A stretch of 64,000 nt of DNA from Mortierella alpina (taxonomy: Eukaryota; Mortierellomycota; Mortierellomycetes; Mortierellales; Mortierellaceae), in NCBI GenBank assembly GCA_029449245.1, contig JANATF010000004.1, positions 806,001 through 870,000 of the forward strand. The letters are read 5' to 3'. The notes under the pieces are model-generated. The model was not told the DNA's origin. It saw only the letters and a program-made list of their open reading frames with translations, and ran no database searches. Below are positions 49,162 to 63,908 of this stretch, piece by piece. Position 1 is the first letter of the stretch. Each line of letters begins with the position of its first letter. A program made the translations under genes and the position numbers.

Positions 49162-49316
49162 GGTGCAAGTGTTGATTTGTGGGTGAGGAGGAGATGCGAG
49201 ACCAAAAAAAGCGTGGGGTTCAAAAAAAAAGGGGGAAAACAAACGAGAGCACAGAGAACACAATAACAACATGCAGAGGAGGAGAAGTTTGAAAAAAAAC
49301 ACGTCCAACAATTTCT

Positions 49317-49338
49317 TTTTTTTTTTTTTTTTTTTTTT
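49317..49338. repeat. Poly-T tract
   Basis: A run of 22 T on the plus strand (poly-A on the minus strand), between the Bqt4-like start and the end of the next minus-strand gene. Either a 3' end/terminator element for the right-hand gene's transcript or a promoter A/T tract of the left-hand one. Confidence 0.9.
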
Positions 49339-49376
49339 CGCGCGTTTGAATTTTATTTTTCAGGCACAACCCGCTC

Positions 49377-52300
49377 CTAGTCCGAGTCAGCGCCATCCGA
49401 CCCACTGATGCTGCCGCTCGACGACGAGTCGCTCTGGGACCCACTACTGCCTTCGCCATCACTGCTCTCATTGCTACTGCTCCCAGAACTCTCGCCTCCT
49501 GCCATACCAAAGCTCTTCCCTCCAAACTTGCGGACAGGCGGCGGTTTGACTGGCGTCGCCTGTTTCCGTGGCTGCTTCTTTGCCTTGACTGTCGACTGCA
49601 GTTGCTGTTGCTGCTGTGCTATTGTTGCTGAATTGGCGTGGTCCTTAAGAGCACTGCTTACAAGTTGTGCAAGTGCAGAGTTGTCGTTCGCGAACGTCCC
49701 AGAGCTCCCATTGCCTGCAGCCGCCGCTGATGCTCTACCTACTCCCGAGGTAGTCACTGTGCTGGCTTGGAAGGCATCGCCGTCGTCCATGCCTTCATCG
49801 CTCTCGTCATCAAACTGCTCAACTTCTGCGCGACGAAGCAACTCTTGTCTATAAGCGCCTCCTTTGCCTTTCCCCAGCCCAAGTCCCATGGCGGGCCGAC
49901 CGCCACCTTTCCCTAATCCAAATCCGCCTTTGCCTCGCCCTGCACCCGCTCTAGGCTTTGTGGATGATGGCTCCTCTCCAATGTCATCACCTTTCTTCTT
50001 GCGCGGTTTTTTGGCTGAGGCTGCTTTGGATTTGGTAACTGCAGGAGATTCTAACAGTGAGGCGGATTGGCTGTTCGACATTATGGAAGAGGCACCAATT
50101 CCTGGGTTGGTTCCGAGGATGTTGCCGGTGTGAGTTCCAGGAATGGACGGCATGCCTGAGGCCGAGTCGAGTCCTTTAGCAATGGATTTCCTCCTTGATT
50201 TGATCGGACCTCTCCCTGTGACGCCAGGTTTGAGAGGGTCGGAAAAGCCCATGATAGGTGAAAACGAGCTTCCAGGACTTGAGCCATCGCTGGAAACATG
50301 CAGTGATCCAGCTCCAGCCTTTGATGAATGAGCTCCAAAATCAGCTGCTGGGTTATGATGTGGGTTGGGTGCGATTTTGAACGAAGGGGCAGAGCCATTG
50401 TTATGTGCTGAAAATGTGCTTTTGGACTCGTCGATCGTGTAGCCGCCGCTGGCAGCATTCGCTTTCCTCTGGGCCAGTTGTTGCTGCACAGCCCTGGCCA
50501 ATGAAGACGATCCTGCGCCACCATGTCGCTTCAATTTAATAACCGTGGCAGAGCCGCCAGCGCCGACGGGAGTTGCTGATCCTGCTCTACCAGCACCAGA
50601 GGCGACAGATCCGTGTATATCACCTGCTGCACTGTTGCTGACACTGGGTGCCGATCGGGAATTGACATCTGAAAGTCCTGCTTGGCTCCCCGAAACCGAT
50701 CGGGACATTCCCACGGATGGGTACTGCGCCAAAGATGCGGGGTGTGCTGAGAGATCCCCTTTCTCAATTAATGTCGTATGAAGGTGCTCTCCTGTCATGA
50801 TAATCTCATTTCTTGCATTCCTGCTAACAGTTGTGACGGATGGGGGCGGTGGGAACTAGTTATGCACATCAATAATCAGTATCATGATATAATATTGGCA
50901 AGCTTCGGAAACCCACCATGGCTTATTCAGTGTATGTGCTTACCATGCGGTTAGGTTGATTAAAGTGTAAGGCGGACCAAAGAGGATGATCTCGTTCCAG
51001 CTGAATAATGACGTCCTCAACGATCCGGATCCGCTCTGCAATAGTGCATGCGGGGAGGGCAGCTATACACAAGGCGGCCATGTTAGATCTTTGACAGCGA
51101 TAGACGAGCGACGTCAACGATAAGAGGCAGGGATGAATCCACTTACAGAGCCGAAGATTGAGATGTACTTGAATATTCCTTAAGCGCTCATCTAGACCAT
51201 TGTATGACACTGTTTCACTCGCTTGAGCATGCGGCTTTGGGTTCGTCTTCATTAACGCCTCATTTTTGACAGTTTCCAGCTTCATCTGAATGGTTCTGTT
51301 GAGTTTCCTGGCATCAACTCTAGCGCAACCATCGTCTTCAATCCCCGAAGAATCCAGAGAGCCCTCTGCAGTGCCTTCTGCGATGCCGCGGTCTTTGAGA
51401 AACTCTTGTCTGTTACTCTCATTAATTTGCTCCCGTTTCGCGGCCATAAACTCGGCCATCCGGTCCGCAATTTCGTCTCTGGAAGCATTTTCCTGAATCC
51501 TGTCACGAGCATCCTCCACTCGCCGCCGCTTAGCTGCATCTTGACCTTCAAAGTACATGGAATCCTCGTCCAAAGAGCTGGTATTATGGCGTTTACTAGA
51601 TCCCCCTATGATCCCGTCCGTTGATTCTGACGAACTCTGTGAGCTCGAGACGGAATGCTACAGTTGAAGAGTGGACAGCGGTAAAGTGCAAAACAATGAT
51701 TAGCCGAAGTGCTCGTAAGCTACAGCCCTCCATCAACATCGCTCATTGTCGACAAGCCGCGTACCTGCAACAGCTTCGAAAACTTTGCGATAATGCTAGG
51801 AGCGTTCTCTCTTTGCGTTGATGAGAGCACGAGTTCCTCTGCAGATAGCATTCGACTCGACTCTTCGAATCCAAGCTGTGAACGAAAAATGCAATCAATA
51901 TAAATACACACGGATCAACTCTCAACTGATTTTCCTGCCTTGCCATGGACTCTAACAAGATTACCTCCGACAACATGTTGATCATGATGTCCTGCCATGA
52001 TGCGGCCTTGGGTGTCGTACGAGGTGGGTCAAGGTCTACGCAGTGCGTCGGAAAATGAATAAACGTAAGGCTTTCGGCAAGCGATGAAGATATGCGTTCC
52101 TTTTGTCCCGAGTGTTACCCTGTGTAGTACTATCCGCTAGCTTCGATAGTAAATCGCCCACGGTCGAAGTGGACGCTGAGCCTGTTCGATTAGATTCATC
52201 TAAAAAAGGAGCGACTTGATGTGAATATGCGCCTTGGGTTTAACCAGCGTCATGTTGTGTATTGCTACCTTGTGTTGTGCCGCTGATAGTCTCCGAGTTC

Positions 52301-52695
52301 TCCTTACTGAGGTTCCCACTAGCTGCTGCTGTTACAGCTTCTTGGGCATCGTCCCTGGTTGCGCTATCCGTACTCGGTGTCGATGCCACCTGTGGTACTG
52401 GGGACGGCATAGTTGCGTCGTTGTTGAGGTTGATCACAGACGTATCCAAAGGTGCTGAGGGCAAACCGGATGAAGCTAGTGGGGTGTCCGAGCCTGAGAC
52501 TACTACTTTGTGCGCAATATCGCTTCGAACGTCAGCTGAGTCCAGCGGCAGGAGGGTCGCCGTGGTGTTGATTTCGAAAGCCGAGACGACTGTGGAAGTA
52601 ACGGACGCGATGGGTTCGTTGGCTGCGATGGAAGGCGCCTGCTCAGACAATGCGACCTCACCCGCTGTGGTGGAGGGCTCTTTGTCAGTCTCCAT
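49377..52695 (-). CDS. Unrecognised Ser/Gly-rich protein with conserved-looking helical core
   Basis: Not assigned to a family. Seen: a Ser/Thr/Pro-rich N-terminus (METDKEPSTTAGEVALSEQA), then short helical exons (WQDIMINMLSE; LGFEESSRMLSAEELVLSS), a charged helical exon with a basic cluster (GQDAAKRRRVEDARDRI; AEFMAAKREQINESNRQEFL), and LPACTIAERIRIVEDVIIQLE followed by RDHPLWSALHFNQPNR, which looks like a folded core. The last exon is 470 codons of low complexity: SKSAKKPRKKKG-type basic clusters, Gly/Lys repeats (GKGGFGLGKGGGRPAMGLG) and an acidic Ser/Asp tail. Basic patches and composition suggest a nuclear, chromatin-associated protein; this is inference. The frame is open upstream of the chosen start to about 52900 with similar composition, so a 5' exon may be missing. 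Confidence 0.7.
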
Positions 52696-53229
52696 AGGCT
52701 CCGAAAGATGCACTGGGACAGCGGATGTAAGATAACTACCCTGCTCTGGCAGTGCGGTGCCTGCAGTTGATGTTGAGCGCGAGAATGATTCACTACGAGG
52801 CTGGCGAGTTAAGGTGCAAAATCCACTTGGAGTAAAAGCCGTGTGAGGCGTGGCGAGCTGCGAAATGGATGGAGAGGTGGGTGGGGATTCTGATGATGAA
52901 GGTATAAGAAGGAATGTTCAGGCCAGGCGCTGAGAGATGAGGTGTTGAAAGCACAAACACGCGCGGTGTTATTTGAAGAGAGCGGACATAGAGTGAGAGG
53001 AGTGAGTGGGAGTGGGAACGAGAGGGAAAAAGAGAGTAGGCATGGCAGTCAGGGAAGGCTGAGTGATCGCGCGCGCAGCGTTGTTTTGATCTCTCAAAAA
53101 CCGGACTAGCCGGACTGCTTCCTGCGTCGGCATAGGTAAGAGTGAGGTGTGCCGTTCCATCGCTCTCGCCAAATCACAAACGCTCTTCCTCTCCCTCACA
53201 CTCACCCACACACACCACATTCACACATC
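52696..53229. promoter_or_regulatory. Divergent promoter region between the unrecognised gene and TOM22
   Basis: About 530 bp between opposing genes. The TOM22 side (53150-53229) is a CT/CA-rich leader. Part of the left half may be coding for the minus-strand gene. No clear TATA element was found. Confidence 0.45.
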
Positions 53230-53758
53230 ATGGTCAAGCTCGAGGAAGTCTCTTTGGATCACGTTGAGGAGGAGGAGTACACCGACGCCTCCTCGGTCTA
53301 CTCATCCGACGAGGATGAGGACGACGTCGATAACATCGAATCGATTCTCGATCGTGTCTGGGCACTGCAGGACGTCATCCCAGCAAAGACCCGCAAGTCC
53401 ATCAAGGACAAGTGCTCGTCTATCTACGGCTGGGGAAAGACCAGCGCCAACTTCCTTGGAAACTCTGCCTGGGTCCTCACCACCAGTGCTCTTCTCTTGG
53501 TGCTCCCTCTCATGATTGAGCTTGAGCACGAGCAGGGTCTGATCGAGTACGAGAAGATGCAGCAGCAGTCGAACCAGGTATGACCCACTACTTTCCTAGT
53601 ATTTCAAAGATAACTTTTGATTCCGCCGTGGTACCGTGCTACATTCTGAAGTTGCAGGCACTAACCACGACTTCGTTTATCAAAACCAATAGATGCTCTC
53701 TCAGCCTGCCGGCCAGCAAAAGAAGCAGGCTTCGGGCATCGTTCCCCCTGGTTTCTAA
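53230..53758 (+). CDS. TOM22: Mitochondrial import receptor subunit Tom22
   Basis: Central receptor of the TOM complex in the outer mitochondrial membrane. It takes presequence proteins from Tom20 and docks to Tom40. Seen: exons 53230-53577 and 53693-53758 join at codon boundaries into 137 residues. The acidic cytosolic part MVKLEEVSLDHVEEEEYTDA and SSDEDEDDVDN precedes ESILDRVWALQDVIPAKTR, the helix ahead of the membrane segment. The membrane span is NSAWVLTTSALLLVLPLMI, followed by a short intermembrane-space tail rich in Glu and Gln, ending SGIVPPGF. Order and length match fungal Tom22. Confidence 0.94.
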
Positions 53759-54105
53759 AGGATCTAGCTATTGAGAGGCACGGACTGAGAAGGCACGGGC
53801 ACTTTACCACCGTTGGAATACAGCAGTGTAGTGAGCGAGCATTGGATCAAGCATCGACCATGACCACTCACCAACGATCAACAGGACACATTGTGCAGCA
53901 TTTATCATTTTCATTAGACTCCTGCTTTCTTCTTTCTCAGTGTCCTTTCTTCTTTCTCAGTGTCCTTTCAGCAGTCTTCGTTATCGTCTTTTGTATAGTT
54001 AAACCAGCTCTAGTGGAAGGTGACAGAATGACTTCATTAGTCAGACTATCTCATTAAACCTCCATGCAGGCGTAGAATTTTATATCTGGCGATGTTTATT
54101 GAGTA
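53759..54105. other. Convergent 3' region of TOM22 and DBP8 with 20-bp tandem duplication
   Basis: Non-coding. A 20-bp unit beginning ctttcttctttctcag is present twice in tandem at 53925-53964. The rest is the 3' flanks of the two converging genes. Confidence 0.7.
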
Positions 54106-56189
<2,084 letters not shown>

Positions 56190-58352
56190 TGCGATGAAGA
56201 AATGTGTCTGTGGATCGTCTGTGTGTGAGTGGCAATGAAGGTAATGAGCGTTTGGACGCTGAAGTAGAGTTCCAAAAAAAAAAAAGTAGTAAACAGTTGC
56301 GTGTGGCTTGTCTATTTTTCATACCTCCACTTCGCTCACGCGAAGGTGGTAGGACCTTGGTTCACTCCACATCCCACCAACTAACAGGCGCCTACGAGTG
56401 TTCCTTTTTTCACTTGTCCTGTATTCTCTAGAGTGCTGAACGCCAGCTCATTGTCATAATTACGATTAAAGTCGACTTGTTCACACGTAGTATAGCGAGC
56501 TGGGCAAACTTTGGCAACAGTTTGTGCCGCCAACAAGGATTGACACGAGCAAAGGCAAACTGAGGAATGCACCTACTGCAAACAATGCTGCATAATTTAC
56601 TCATATGAAAACGAGAGATCTGGGCGTGTGGAGAAATAATCTATTGCCATGCGCAGTGTGCCGCGGTGATACTACCTGCGTGGCGATCACTATTTCATAC
56701 CACTTCGCATGACAGAGCAAAAGCGATCGTGCTAGAAGAGCGGCCATGCACCGCATATTTTTGAGAGCGGGGCTCATCGTCCTAGCGAGTGTCTACCATA
56801 TCTTTTGAGCGGCCTCCTGCACCACTACCCCGGCAGCGACTCAAAACGGTCGTATATATGGCCAACGTATAATTCGAGATCGAAAGTGTGCTGTACCGGG
56901 ACTGTACGCACCTTGGTCTGCGCCCCTCCTCAGTCCATCCAGCGAGCAATAAGTTGTGGAATACAAGATTATTCATGATTTTTCAATCATCCTGAACTCA
57001 AATCGTGCATCGCTGTCATGTCTGCGCGACGCGCGTTTGTTGTCAGGATGATCCAGTTACAACACCTGTAGCTCTCTCTCTCCGAGCCAATGGATACCCG
57101 TTGTGGGAGCTTTCGCTTTTGTCAAATCTCTCCACAAAGCCCTGATGGCCAAGCTCAAAGAAGACTTCATTCCTGGACATTTTTTTTCGGTAAAGCGACA
57201 AACAAAACGGCAGGCATCTCTGACAGAGGTGATGATAGTGTGGATTGTAAAGACTACCTCGATGCAGTACATGCACGAGGCACGAGGCATGCACTGTTTG
57301 GTGCGCTGTTAACTATACCAAGTCTTCAGCACTACAGCACTGTACATGCAGCTGCTCCTAGAGCTGGATCATACAAACAAAAGGCAACTTGTACTCTAGT
57401 CTATGATGATCTATGATGATTGACGTGCGGCCCTTTCCTGAGCATGATACAGCCCAGCTAGCTCAGGGACACAGAATCCTATCCAGACACATTGTTAATT
57501 CCGAGGCAACACATTCCTGTGGTCGAATGTACTGTTAGATAGGGGCAAGCAGCGGATGAAGATCCCGGGGGTCCCAGAATGCGACCAGGTCAACAATGAT
57601 CGAGCATTTGTGGGATGTTCAAAACAGCAGGCGCGCGAGTCGAGTACAACTGTTGAATAAGCAGTGGTTGTCGACTCCAACATGCGTGCTCTCCATCTCT
57701 TTGTTTACAGACAGCTGGCGGTTGGTGTGGGCACAATCAAGCGCAATGGAATGTCTGTTGTACGACCATCCTCTGCCTGGGTGTCAGAGCAATTGTTTGT
57801 TCAACATACAAAGAGACACCCACTCAAAGTGTGCAAACACAAAAAGAAATCAGAGCATTAGAGCTCATTTGCACCACGAACCTTTGCGCGCTCCGTCTCT
57901 CGTATTCGATGCCTCACTTTCCACACCCGCTCATGTGCATCGGCGTTGATGTCGCAGTCTGGGAGTAGGCGCAATTCATTCTGTACTCTCCTTGGCATGC
58001 ACACTGATGTATTACTGTCCTTGGGTACTTTAACCGATATGTTCAATGGCGTGCGCATTGAGCTCCACACTGACCTGGGCAAACTCGCAAGAAAGTTCCA
58101 ACCCCACGGCTCCTTCGTCCAGGCCGCCATCGCTGGAACCTGGCCCATGGTGCTATTCGCCCTCTGGCCTCATGGGTGCGCCGCTCTCTTACGGGCCGTT
58201 ATAAAAGCACCCGTCAGAGAACGGCCACGCCCTTTTTCTCTTTAGATTCACATCTCTATTCAGTCCTGCCCCCTGCCCCTGCCTCGCTCCCTTCCTCCTC
58301 TCCTCACGCCCACCCTTCCTGCCTCACGGTCTACCCTCCCCCTCTATACATC
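56190..58352. other. Gene-free 2.2-kb region before the DUF3712 gene
   Basis: No gene, RNA or transposon was recognised. The left end holds the DBP8 promoter and the right end (58200-58352) the promoter and pyrimidine-rich leader of the secreted-protein gene. A short ctatgatgat duplication lies near 57400. Open frames of up to 117 codons have no family resemblance. Confidence 0.55.
58200..58207 (+). promoter_or_regulatory. TATA box of the DUF3712-type gene
   Basis: TATAAAAG, 146 bp upstream of the start codon and followed by a C/T-rich leader, a common layout for strongly expressed fungal genes. Confidence 0.65.
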
Positions 58353-60167
58353 ATGAAGTTCTCCTTGAAGGCTGTTGCCATCAGTGCCTTGCTCGGCTCG
58401 GTCGCCATTGCCGCCCCCGTGGATGTTGAAAAGCGGGACGCTGCTAGCGACCGAATCGCAGCTTGCTTTGTCGGGTAAGTCTATTTCGCCACCAACAGCG
58501 CGCGACGACCATGGAGCACACCAGCGTCGAACGAAAGCTGACATAAAGCCCGTTTCATGCATTAGCCTCGTCTTCTCCGGCTCCTGGCCTGGCAGCTGCC
58601 AAGCTGCAGTCGCTGTGCGTAGATCCAGCCTTGATGTCTGAGAGGAGTAAGCGACAAGCACATGCGCATCACACCGGCAGCACTAACAACGTTCTGTCTC
58701 CCTCTCTGCTATGAACAGGTCAACCTCGGCTTGATCCGAAGCATCGCGGTCAACCAGATGACAATGGACTTTTCTCCCGCCGACCCATGGCAGCCTACCA
58801 CCTCCTCGAACAGCATTGTCGCTACCATGCTCTCCATCCCCGGAATCAACCTTCCTATTGACTCTGTTCGCCAGCACATCATCTTGGTGGTACGTCCACC
58901 TATGTTTAAATAGTCTTGTTTTCCAAGCTCTCTGTTGGTTACTCGTAACCCATCTAACCTCTTTTTTCTTCTGCCAAATTCTCCTGAATAGGATAACAAT
59001 GTTCAGATTGGTCACATCGACACTCCTTGGAGTTCGGCCAACGTCAAGAATGGCGCGCTCACAACCTCCTTCTCGAGCTCGCCTTTGAATGTCTTCCCCA
59101 CCTCACACGCCGCCTTCTCGAACTTCATCGGCGCTCTCTCGACCAAGGTGTCCCACCCTGTGACCCTTCAGGGCTCCGTCGATGCCAAGCTGAACCTCGG
59201 TATCTTTGGACACTTGACCATCCCAGGCATTGGCTTCAAGGCCACCACCCAATTCGCAGGAATGAATAACCTCCCCTTGAAGTATGTGTACATGGTCGAT
59301 ACCGACTTTGCCAGCTCTCCAGGTTTCATCAAGTTGACCACCATCGTCAACATCTCGAACCCAAGCAAGTTGACCCTCAAGCTGGGTGATATCAACCTGA
59401 ATGCCGCCAGTGAGGCTGGCCACGTCGGCATTTCGAGCATCAAGAACTTGTCCTTGGTGCCCGGCGATAACTATGTGATCTCGACCACTGCCCTCGACAT
59501 GTCCATCCCCGCTGCAGAGAAGTTCCTGAGCGAGATCCTCCCCAACAAAGATGGTGTCCTCACTCTCACTGGATTTGATGGCACTTCGACTGATCTGGCG
59601 CTGAACGCTGGTCTTGCCGTCATGAAGAGCAATCTGGTCGTACCCCAGAACTTCCTCGGCTCTGTCATGTCCCAGACCCCTTACAAAGACTTTTCCCTTC
59701 AGGTCTTGCCCGGCGCCACTGCTGACAAAGTCGCCATCCAGCTGACCGCTACCTTCCAGTCGCCCTACTACGGATACCCCTTCGAGCTCACCCATGCCGC
59801 ACCCGATTCTGGATCCAGCGCTCAGATCACAGCGATCTCTAACGACGTCGAGGGCCGAACCCTGTTCAACTTTGAGGACAACTTCACCTTCAAGGTCGGC
59901 GGTACCGGCTCTGTCACTGTCAAGTTCACATCCTCCCTCACCGGACCCTTTGATGCCTCCAGCAAGGCTGCCTGGACTGAAATGGTTGCCTTTGCCACTA
60001 AGAACGGCTATCTTCCCGTTGCCTTGACCTGGCTTCCTATCATTGTTCTGAACGGTGACGGTGTTGAGCGTGTAGTTGAGTGGAACAGCGCCAGCACGCC
60101 CGGTGGAGTTGTCAAGATCAAGACTGGTGCTGACCTTGCCTCCGTTCTTAAGGTGTTCCCCGCTTAA
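58353..60167 (+). CDS. Secreted DUF3712-type protein
   Basis: Fungal secreted or vacuole-directed protein of the DUF3712/LEA2-like group; molecular role unknown. Seen: exons 58353-58474, 58566-58614, 58719-58889 and 58992-60167 join in phase to 505 residues. The signal peptide MKFSLKAVAISALLGSVAIA is followed by APVDVEKRD, whose KR could be a Kex2 site. Repeated beta-rich units resemble LEA2-like domains: FIKLTTIVNISNPSKLTLKL and GDINLNAASEAGHVG. There is no membrane anchor at the C-terminus (ASVLKVFPA). Codon use is biased to C-ending codons, in line with high expression together with the TATA box. The DUF3712 assignment rests on the N-P-S-x-L-x-L-x-x-G-D-I pattern and length. Confidence 0.82.
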
Positions 60168-60374
60168 AAAACAACAAAGCCTACATTCATAGAGATCGAC
60201 ATACTACCCTTCTCCTCCTCCGCCATACCGATCTTGAACAACTCCCCCCCCCCCTTATGCCACGCAATTATAGCCGCTGGTACGCATAATACAATCCTAG
60301 TTGCTTTCCATCCAATTCATTCAGTGAATGATAACATCTTTATTGTCTTCAGCGCTTGTTGTGCGAGATAACCC

Positions 60375-61275
60375 TCAATGGCACGATTTACCATGTCGCT
60401 TAAGGTTCCAATAGTTGAAGGGCAACGGTGCAGACCATCCAGCCAGCGCACTGATCCCGATGGCCTTCCAAAAGAGCGGATCCTGGATGTTGACATTACC
60501 CCAGCCCATCAGGTGAATATCCACAGCGTTCTCGACGGCCTCCATTGTCAACATAGAGATCAGCGACATGCCCGTCGCGGTCTTGAAGGCTGCACGCCAG
60601 GGCATTCTGGATGCCTTCGAGAACCGCAAAAGAACCGTCTCCAACGCGATCGAGGTCGTGATGCCACTAGCCATGGCCATGGCCATAGCAATCCCGGGGG
60701 AAAGCGTGGGATGGAAAGACTGTAGATAGAACAGCATGGACATGTCTCCAGCTGTGCAACCGATCAAACAACGGAACGTGTTGGTGGATGCAGTCTTCCA
60801 TGTCGTGGGATCCGACCAAAAGAGACCTGACGTGATTGGGAGTGCAGACGCGGTTGTGCTCTTGCCATGGGCAGTTTGTGAGTGGCAGGACTTTGGTTCC
60901 TCGAGTTCACTGGAGGGACCTGTGCTAGCAAGGGGTAAGCCAGAGCTGGAACAGCACGATGCTTTCGTGGCAGTCTTGCCAGAACCAACACTTGTTGGAG
61001 TCGCTTTGGTAGTCCTTGCCGTGGATGATTCTCTCCTAAGCACACTTTGGTGTGATACAGAAACCGTCCATCTCATGTAGCCAGCTGGAAGTAGAGAAAA
61101 AGTACGCATAAGAACTCTGTGGGGATGGTACAAATATGAGGCACCTGGGATGATGGAAGGCTAGCACGTAGCTATACAAACCTTGACCCAGCATGGCGCT
61201 GACAGGTCGGTGGGGCATCTGAGAGACGGAGCGGTGGCCGGCCTGTAACAGACGTGAGGTTGATATCAAGGACAT
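60375..61275 (-). CDS. DUF4396-type membrane protein, possibly mitochondrial
   Basis: Function unknown. Seen: exon 1 from 61275 encodes MSLISTSRLLQAGHRSVSQM and joins near 61180/61084 to AGYMRWTVSVSHQSVLRRES. The Arg/Ser-rich, acid-poor start resembles a mitochondrial presequence. After a low-complexity Ser/Thr stretch the conserved part begins TWKTASTNTFRCLIGCTAGD. Hydrophobic segments follow (MLFYLQSFHPTLSPGIAMAM; ASGITTSIALETVLL; TATGMSLISMLTMEAVENAV; FWKAIGISALAGWSAPLPFN), ending NYWNLKRHGKSCH. This resembles DUF4396 (GCTxGD, P.NYW..K..G..CH). The terminal CH together with GCTAGD may bind metal, but this is speculation. Confidence 0.8.
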
Positions 61276-61699
61276 GGTGAATTTTAGGAGACGGAGGGCG
61301 GAGAGCTGTGAAGGCGTTGACGGGATGCTTTATTTATGCAAATCTTTGTTTACTGTGTGCGGCAATATCTAAATGCCCCAGCGACCAACGGCGCAATTGA
61401 AAACGAGTCCCCGCATCCTGAGCAGTAGGTGAGGGACAGACTCTTTTGTCAAAGTTACGCGCATGCGCTGCGATAGATGCTAAATCCCAAACCGCTGTAG
61501 GTCCGTTTTTCATAGGACACTTTTTCACAACCACGAAAATATGGCACCCTCACTTCAGATCGATATGTGTACATTAAAACAGCACGCAAGCGCTTTTTTA
61601 TTGTTTCTGCAAAGAAGTTGCTCCTGATCAAAGTCGAAGGCCTGCTGGCTGGACGACAATCCTGAACCACAAACCCCAAAAGCTGACAGCCACAACACT
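61276..61699. other. Intergenic: DUF4396 promoter and uS11 3' flank
   Basis: 424 bp without a gene. An AT-rich run near 61325-61335 is a possible TATA element for the DUF4396 gene. No repeats. Confidence 0.5.
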
Positions 61700-62276
<577 letters not shown>

Positions 62277-62991
62277 CTATTGTTGGTGCAGGTTGAAGAG
62301 GTGATTTACGAGTCGGTTAGACCTCACGTCTTTCACTACGGCGATGATGGGCTGTAGAGGTGTGCGCTATTCGTCAAGCTCCTTGTCGTCAAGGGTGTAG
62401 CGCTGTGCTTCATCTCAGCACGTCGTTGATTGATGAAGCAGCGACTGGGTGAGACGCTTGTTGCTTTCCACAGCTGTCATCCTTGGACACAAGATCTTTA
62501 CTAGCACCGTGAATGCTGCTCCAGTTCTGATTATGAATGTCATCCTGACTTTGGTTCTGCTCTGCCATCGCTTGAATCTGCCTGCACAAAGTCAGATCGT
62601 CTGTGTATGATGTGATCCCACGTATCCTGGATTTTTTTTTTTCGTTTTTCCCACAGTATGTTGTTCCTGACAATGGGGTCGATGACTCCAGTGCTGGGCT
62701 GGCTGCAAGAGTCGATGGATGGGTGGTTGGATGGACCGATGGTTGTATGAGCCTCCTCAATCCGTGGATGGGAAATCCGTTTTTGCGCCACTAAAAATTG
62801 GGTTCTTGCCATGATGAGATGTGAGAGAGAGGAGGAAATTCTTCTGGCTGCAGGCCACGAACGAACAAAAGTTAGGTGCACAAGCCACACACAGGTGGCC
62901 TTTCGAGCGTAGATCTCTTTGAACGACCGACCATCTGTCTGACCCTGCTCTCACTTGCATCAGTCCCCATCCACTACATCGCACATCCACC
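62277..62991. other. Intergenic between uS11 and SRP9; should contain the uS11 first exon
   Basis: About 0.7 kb separating divergent genes. It must hold the uS11 start exon and intron and both promoters. A minus-strand ATG at 62811-62813 is followed directly by GCAAGA, which could be a rare GC donor; other ATGs have no nearby donor. A T9-10 run lies at 62632. Confidence 0.4.
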
Positions 62992-63608
62992 ATGGTCAAC
63001 ATTCATCAATGGGACGAGTTCCAGAAGGCTGCAGAGGAGCTGTACTCTCTGTCGCCCAGCAGAGTGAGTCAACGCCTCTGGGGGCATACAATTTGACCCA
63101 GAGCATCATAGATGGCAGCGACGGAAGCTCACCCTCGCTTCACAACTGTCCACCATCGCTTCACAGCTAACCAGCCTGCCCATTTCATCATATGCCATTA
63201 GACTCGCTATGTCGCCAAATACCGCCACGTGGAAGGAAAGCTCGTTCTCAAAGTGACCGATGACCGCACAGTATGTACCAGAACCATTGCTGACACAGTC
63301 GTCCGTGCCTGAAGCGCGATGCCTCGACTCTAACCACCGTTCTTCATCCTTGTGAAAAAAAACAACCATAGTGCCTCAAATATAAGACAGATCAGATGCA
63401 GGACCTCAACAAGTTTGAGCGCTTGAACCGCTCACTGATGGCCAAGATGCATAACAGGATCCCATCAGCAACTTCAGCAGAGGCCGCCGCCTCAGGAGCA
63501 CCGTCAGCACCATCACCATCACAGCCAGCAGCCATTGCTACGACGATATCGATCCCAGCACTTCAGCAAGGAGGAGGCGGCAAGGCAAAGAAGAACAAGC
63601 GCAAATGA
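62992..63608 (+). CDS. SRP9: Signal recognition particle 9-kDa protein (SRP9)
   Basis: Alu-domain protein of SRP that, with SRP14, holds the folded 7SL RNA end and causes elongation arrest. Seen: exons 62992-63063, 63202-63270 and 63372-63608 join at codon boundaries into 125 residues: MVNIHQWDEFQKAAEELYSL, then TRYVAKYRHVEGKLVLKVTD, then CLKYKTDQMQDLNKFERLNR. This matches animal SRP9 (W.EF..AAE.LY, V.KYRH..G.L..KVTDD, CL.YKTDQ.QD) block by block. A Ser/Ala/Pro-rich C-terminal extension of about 45 residues ends GGGKAKKNKRK, which is basic and could contact RNA. Animal-type SRP9 rather than the yeast Srp21 form fits an early-diverging fungus. Confidence 0.95.
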
Positions 63609-63864
63609 TCTAACCACAACACAGCCAGAAATCACACAACGGAGGGGCGTTTCGGATCCATGGAAATGAGATATCTGAATAAACACGCAAGGAGCTTCGA
63701 GTGGACACCATTTTTCCCAAGATCAATGCACTTGCAAAGGTGGTTCTGAATCAGCATTAGACACTGCTTGCATTGGTCATCGTATTCCATGTATTTTACT
63801 CCAGTCGACGGTCATTGTGCTTTTCCTTGCAAATATGATCCTAGGAGGTACTGAATTCTGCTCC

Positions 63865-63908
63865 TTAGAACTCGTCCTCTTCAGCAAAGAATCGAGAATA
63901 TGAGATAA
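63865..63908 (-). CDS. Possible last exon of an unidentified gene at the window edge
   Basis: Read on the minus strand: an acceptor-like TTAG is followed by an open frame encoding SYSRFFAEEDEF and a TAA stop, just downstream of gene-free DNA. Acidic plus aromatic composition suggests a real protein tail, but only 44 nt are visible and the rest would lie beyond 64000 or behind an intron. Weak call. Confidence 0.3.

Noticed and set aside
57090-57416. 108-codon ORF before the DUF3712 gene
   Set aside because: No recognisable motif; three overlapping frames on both strands are equally open.
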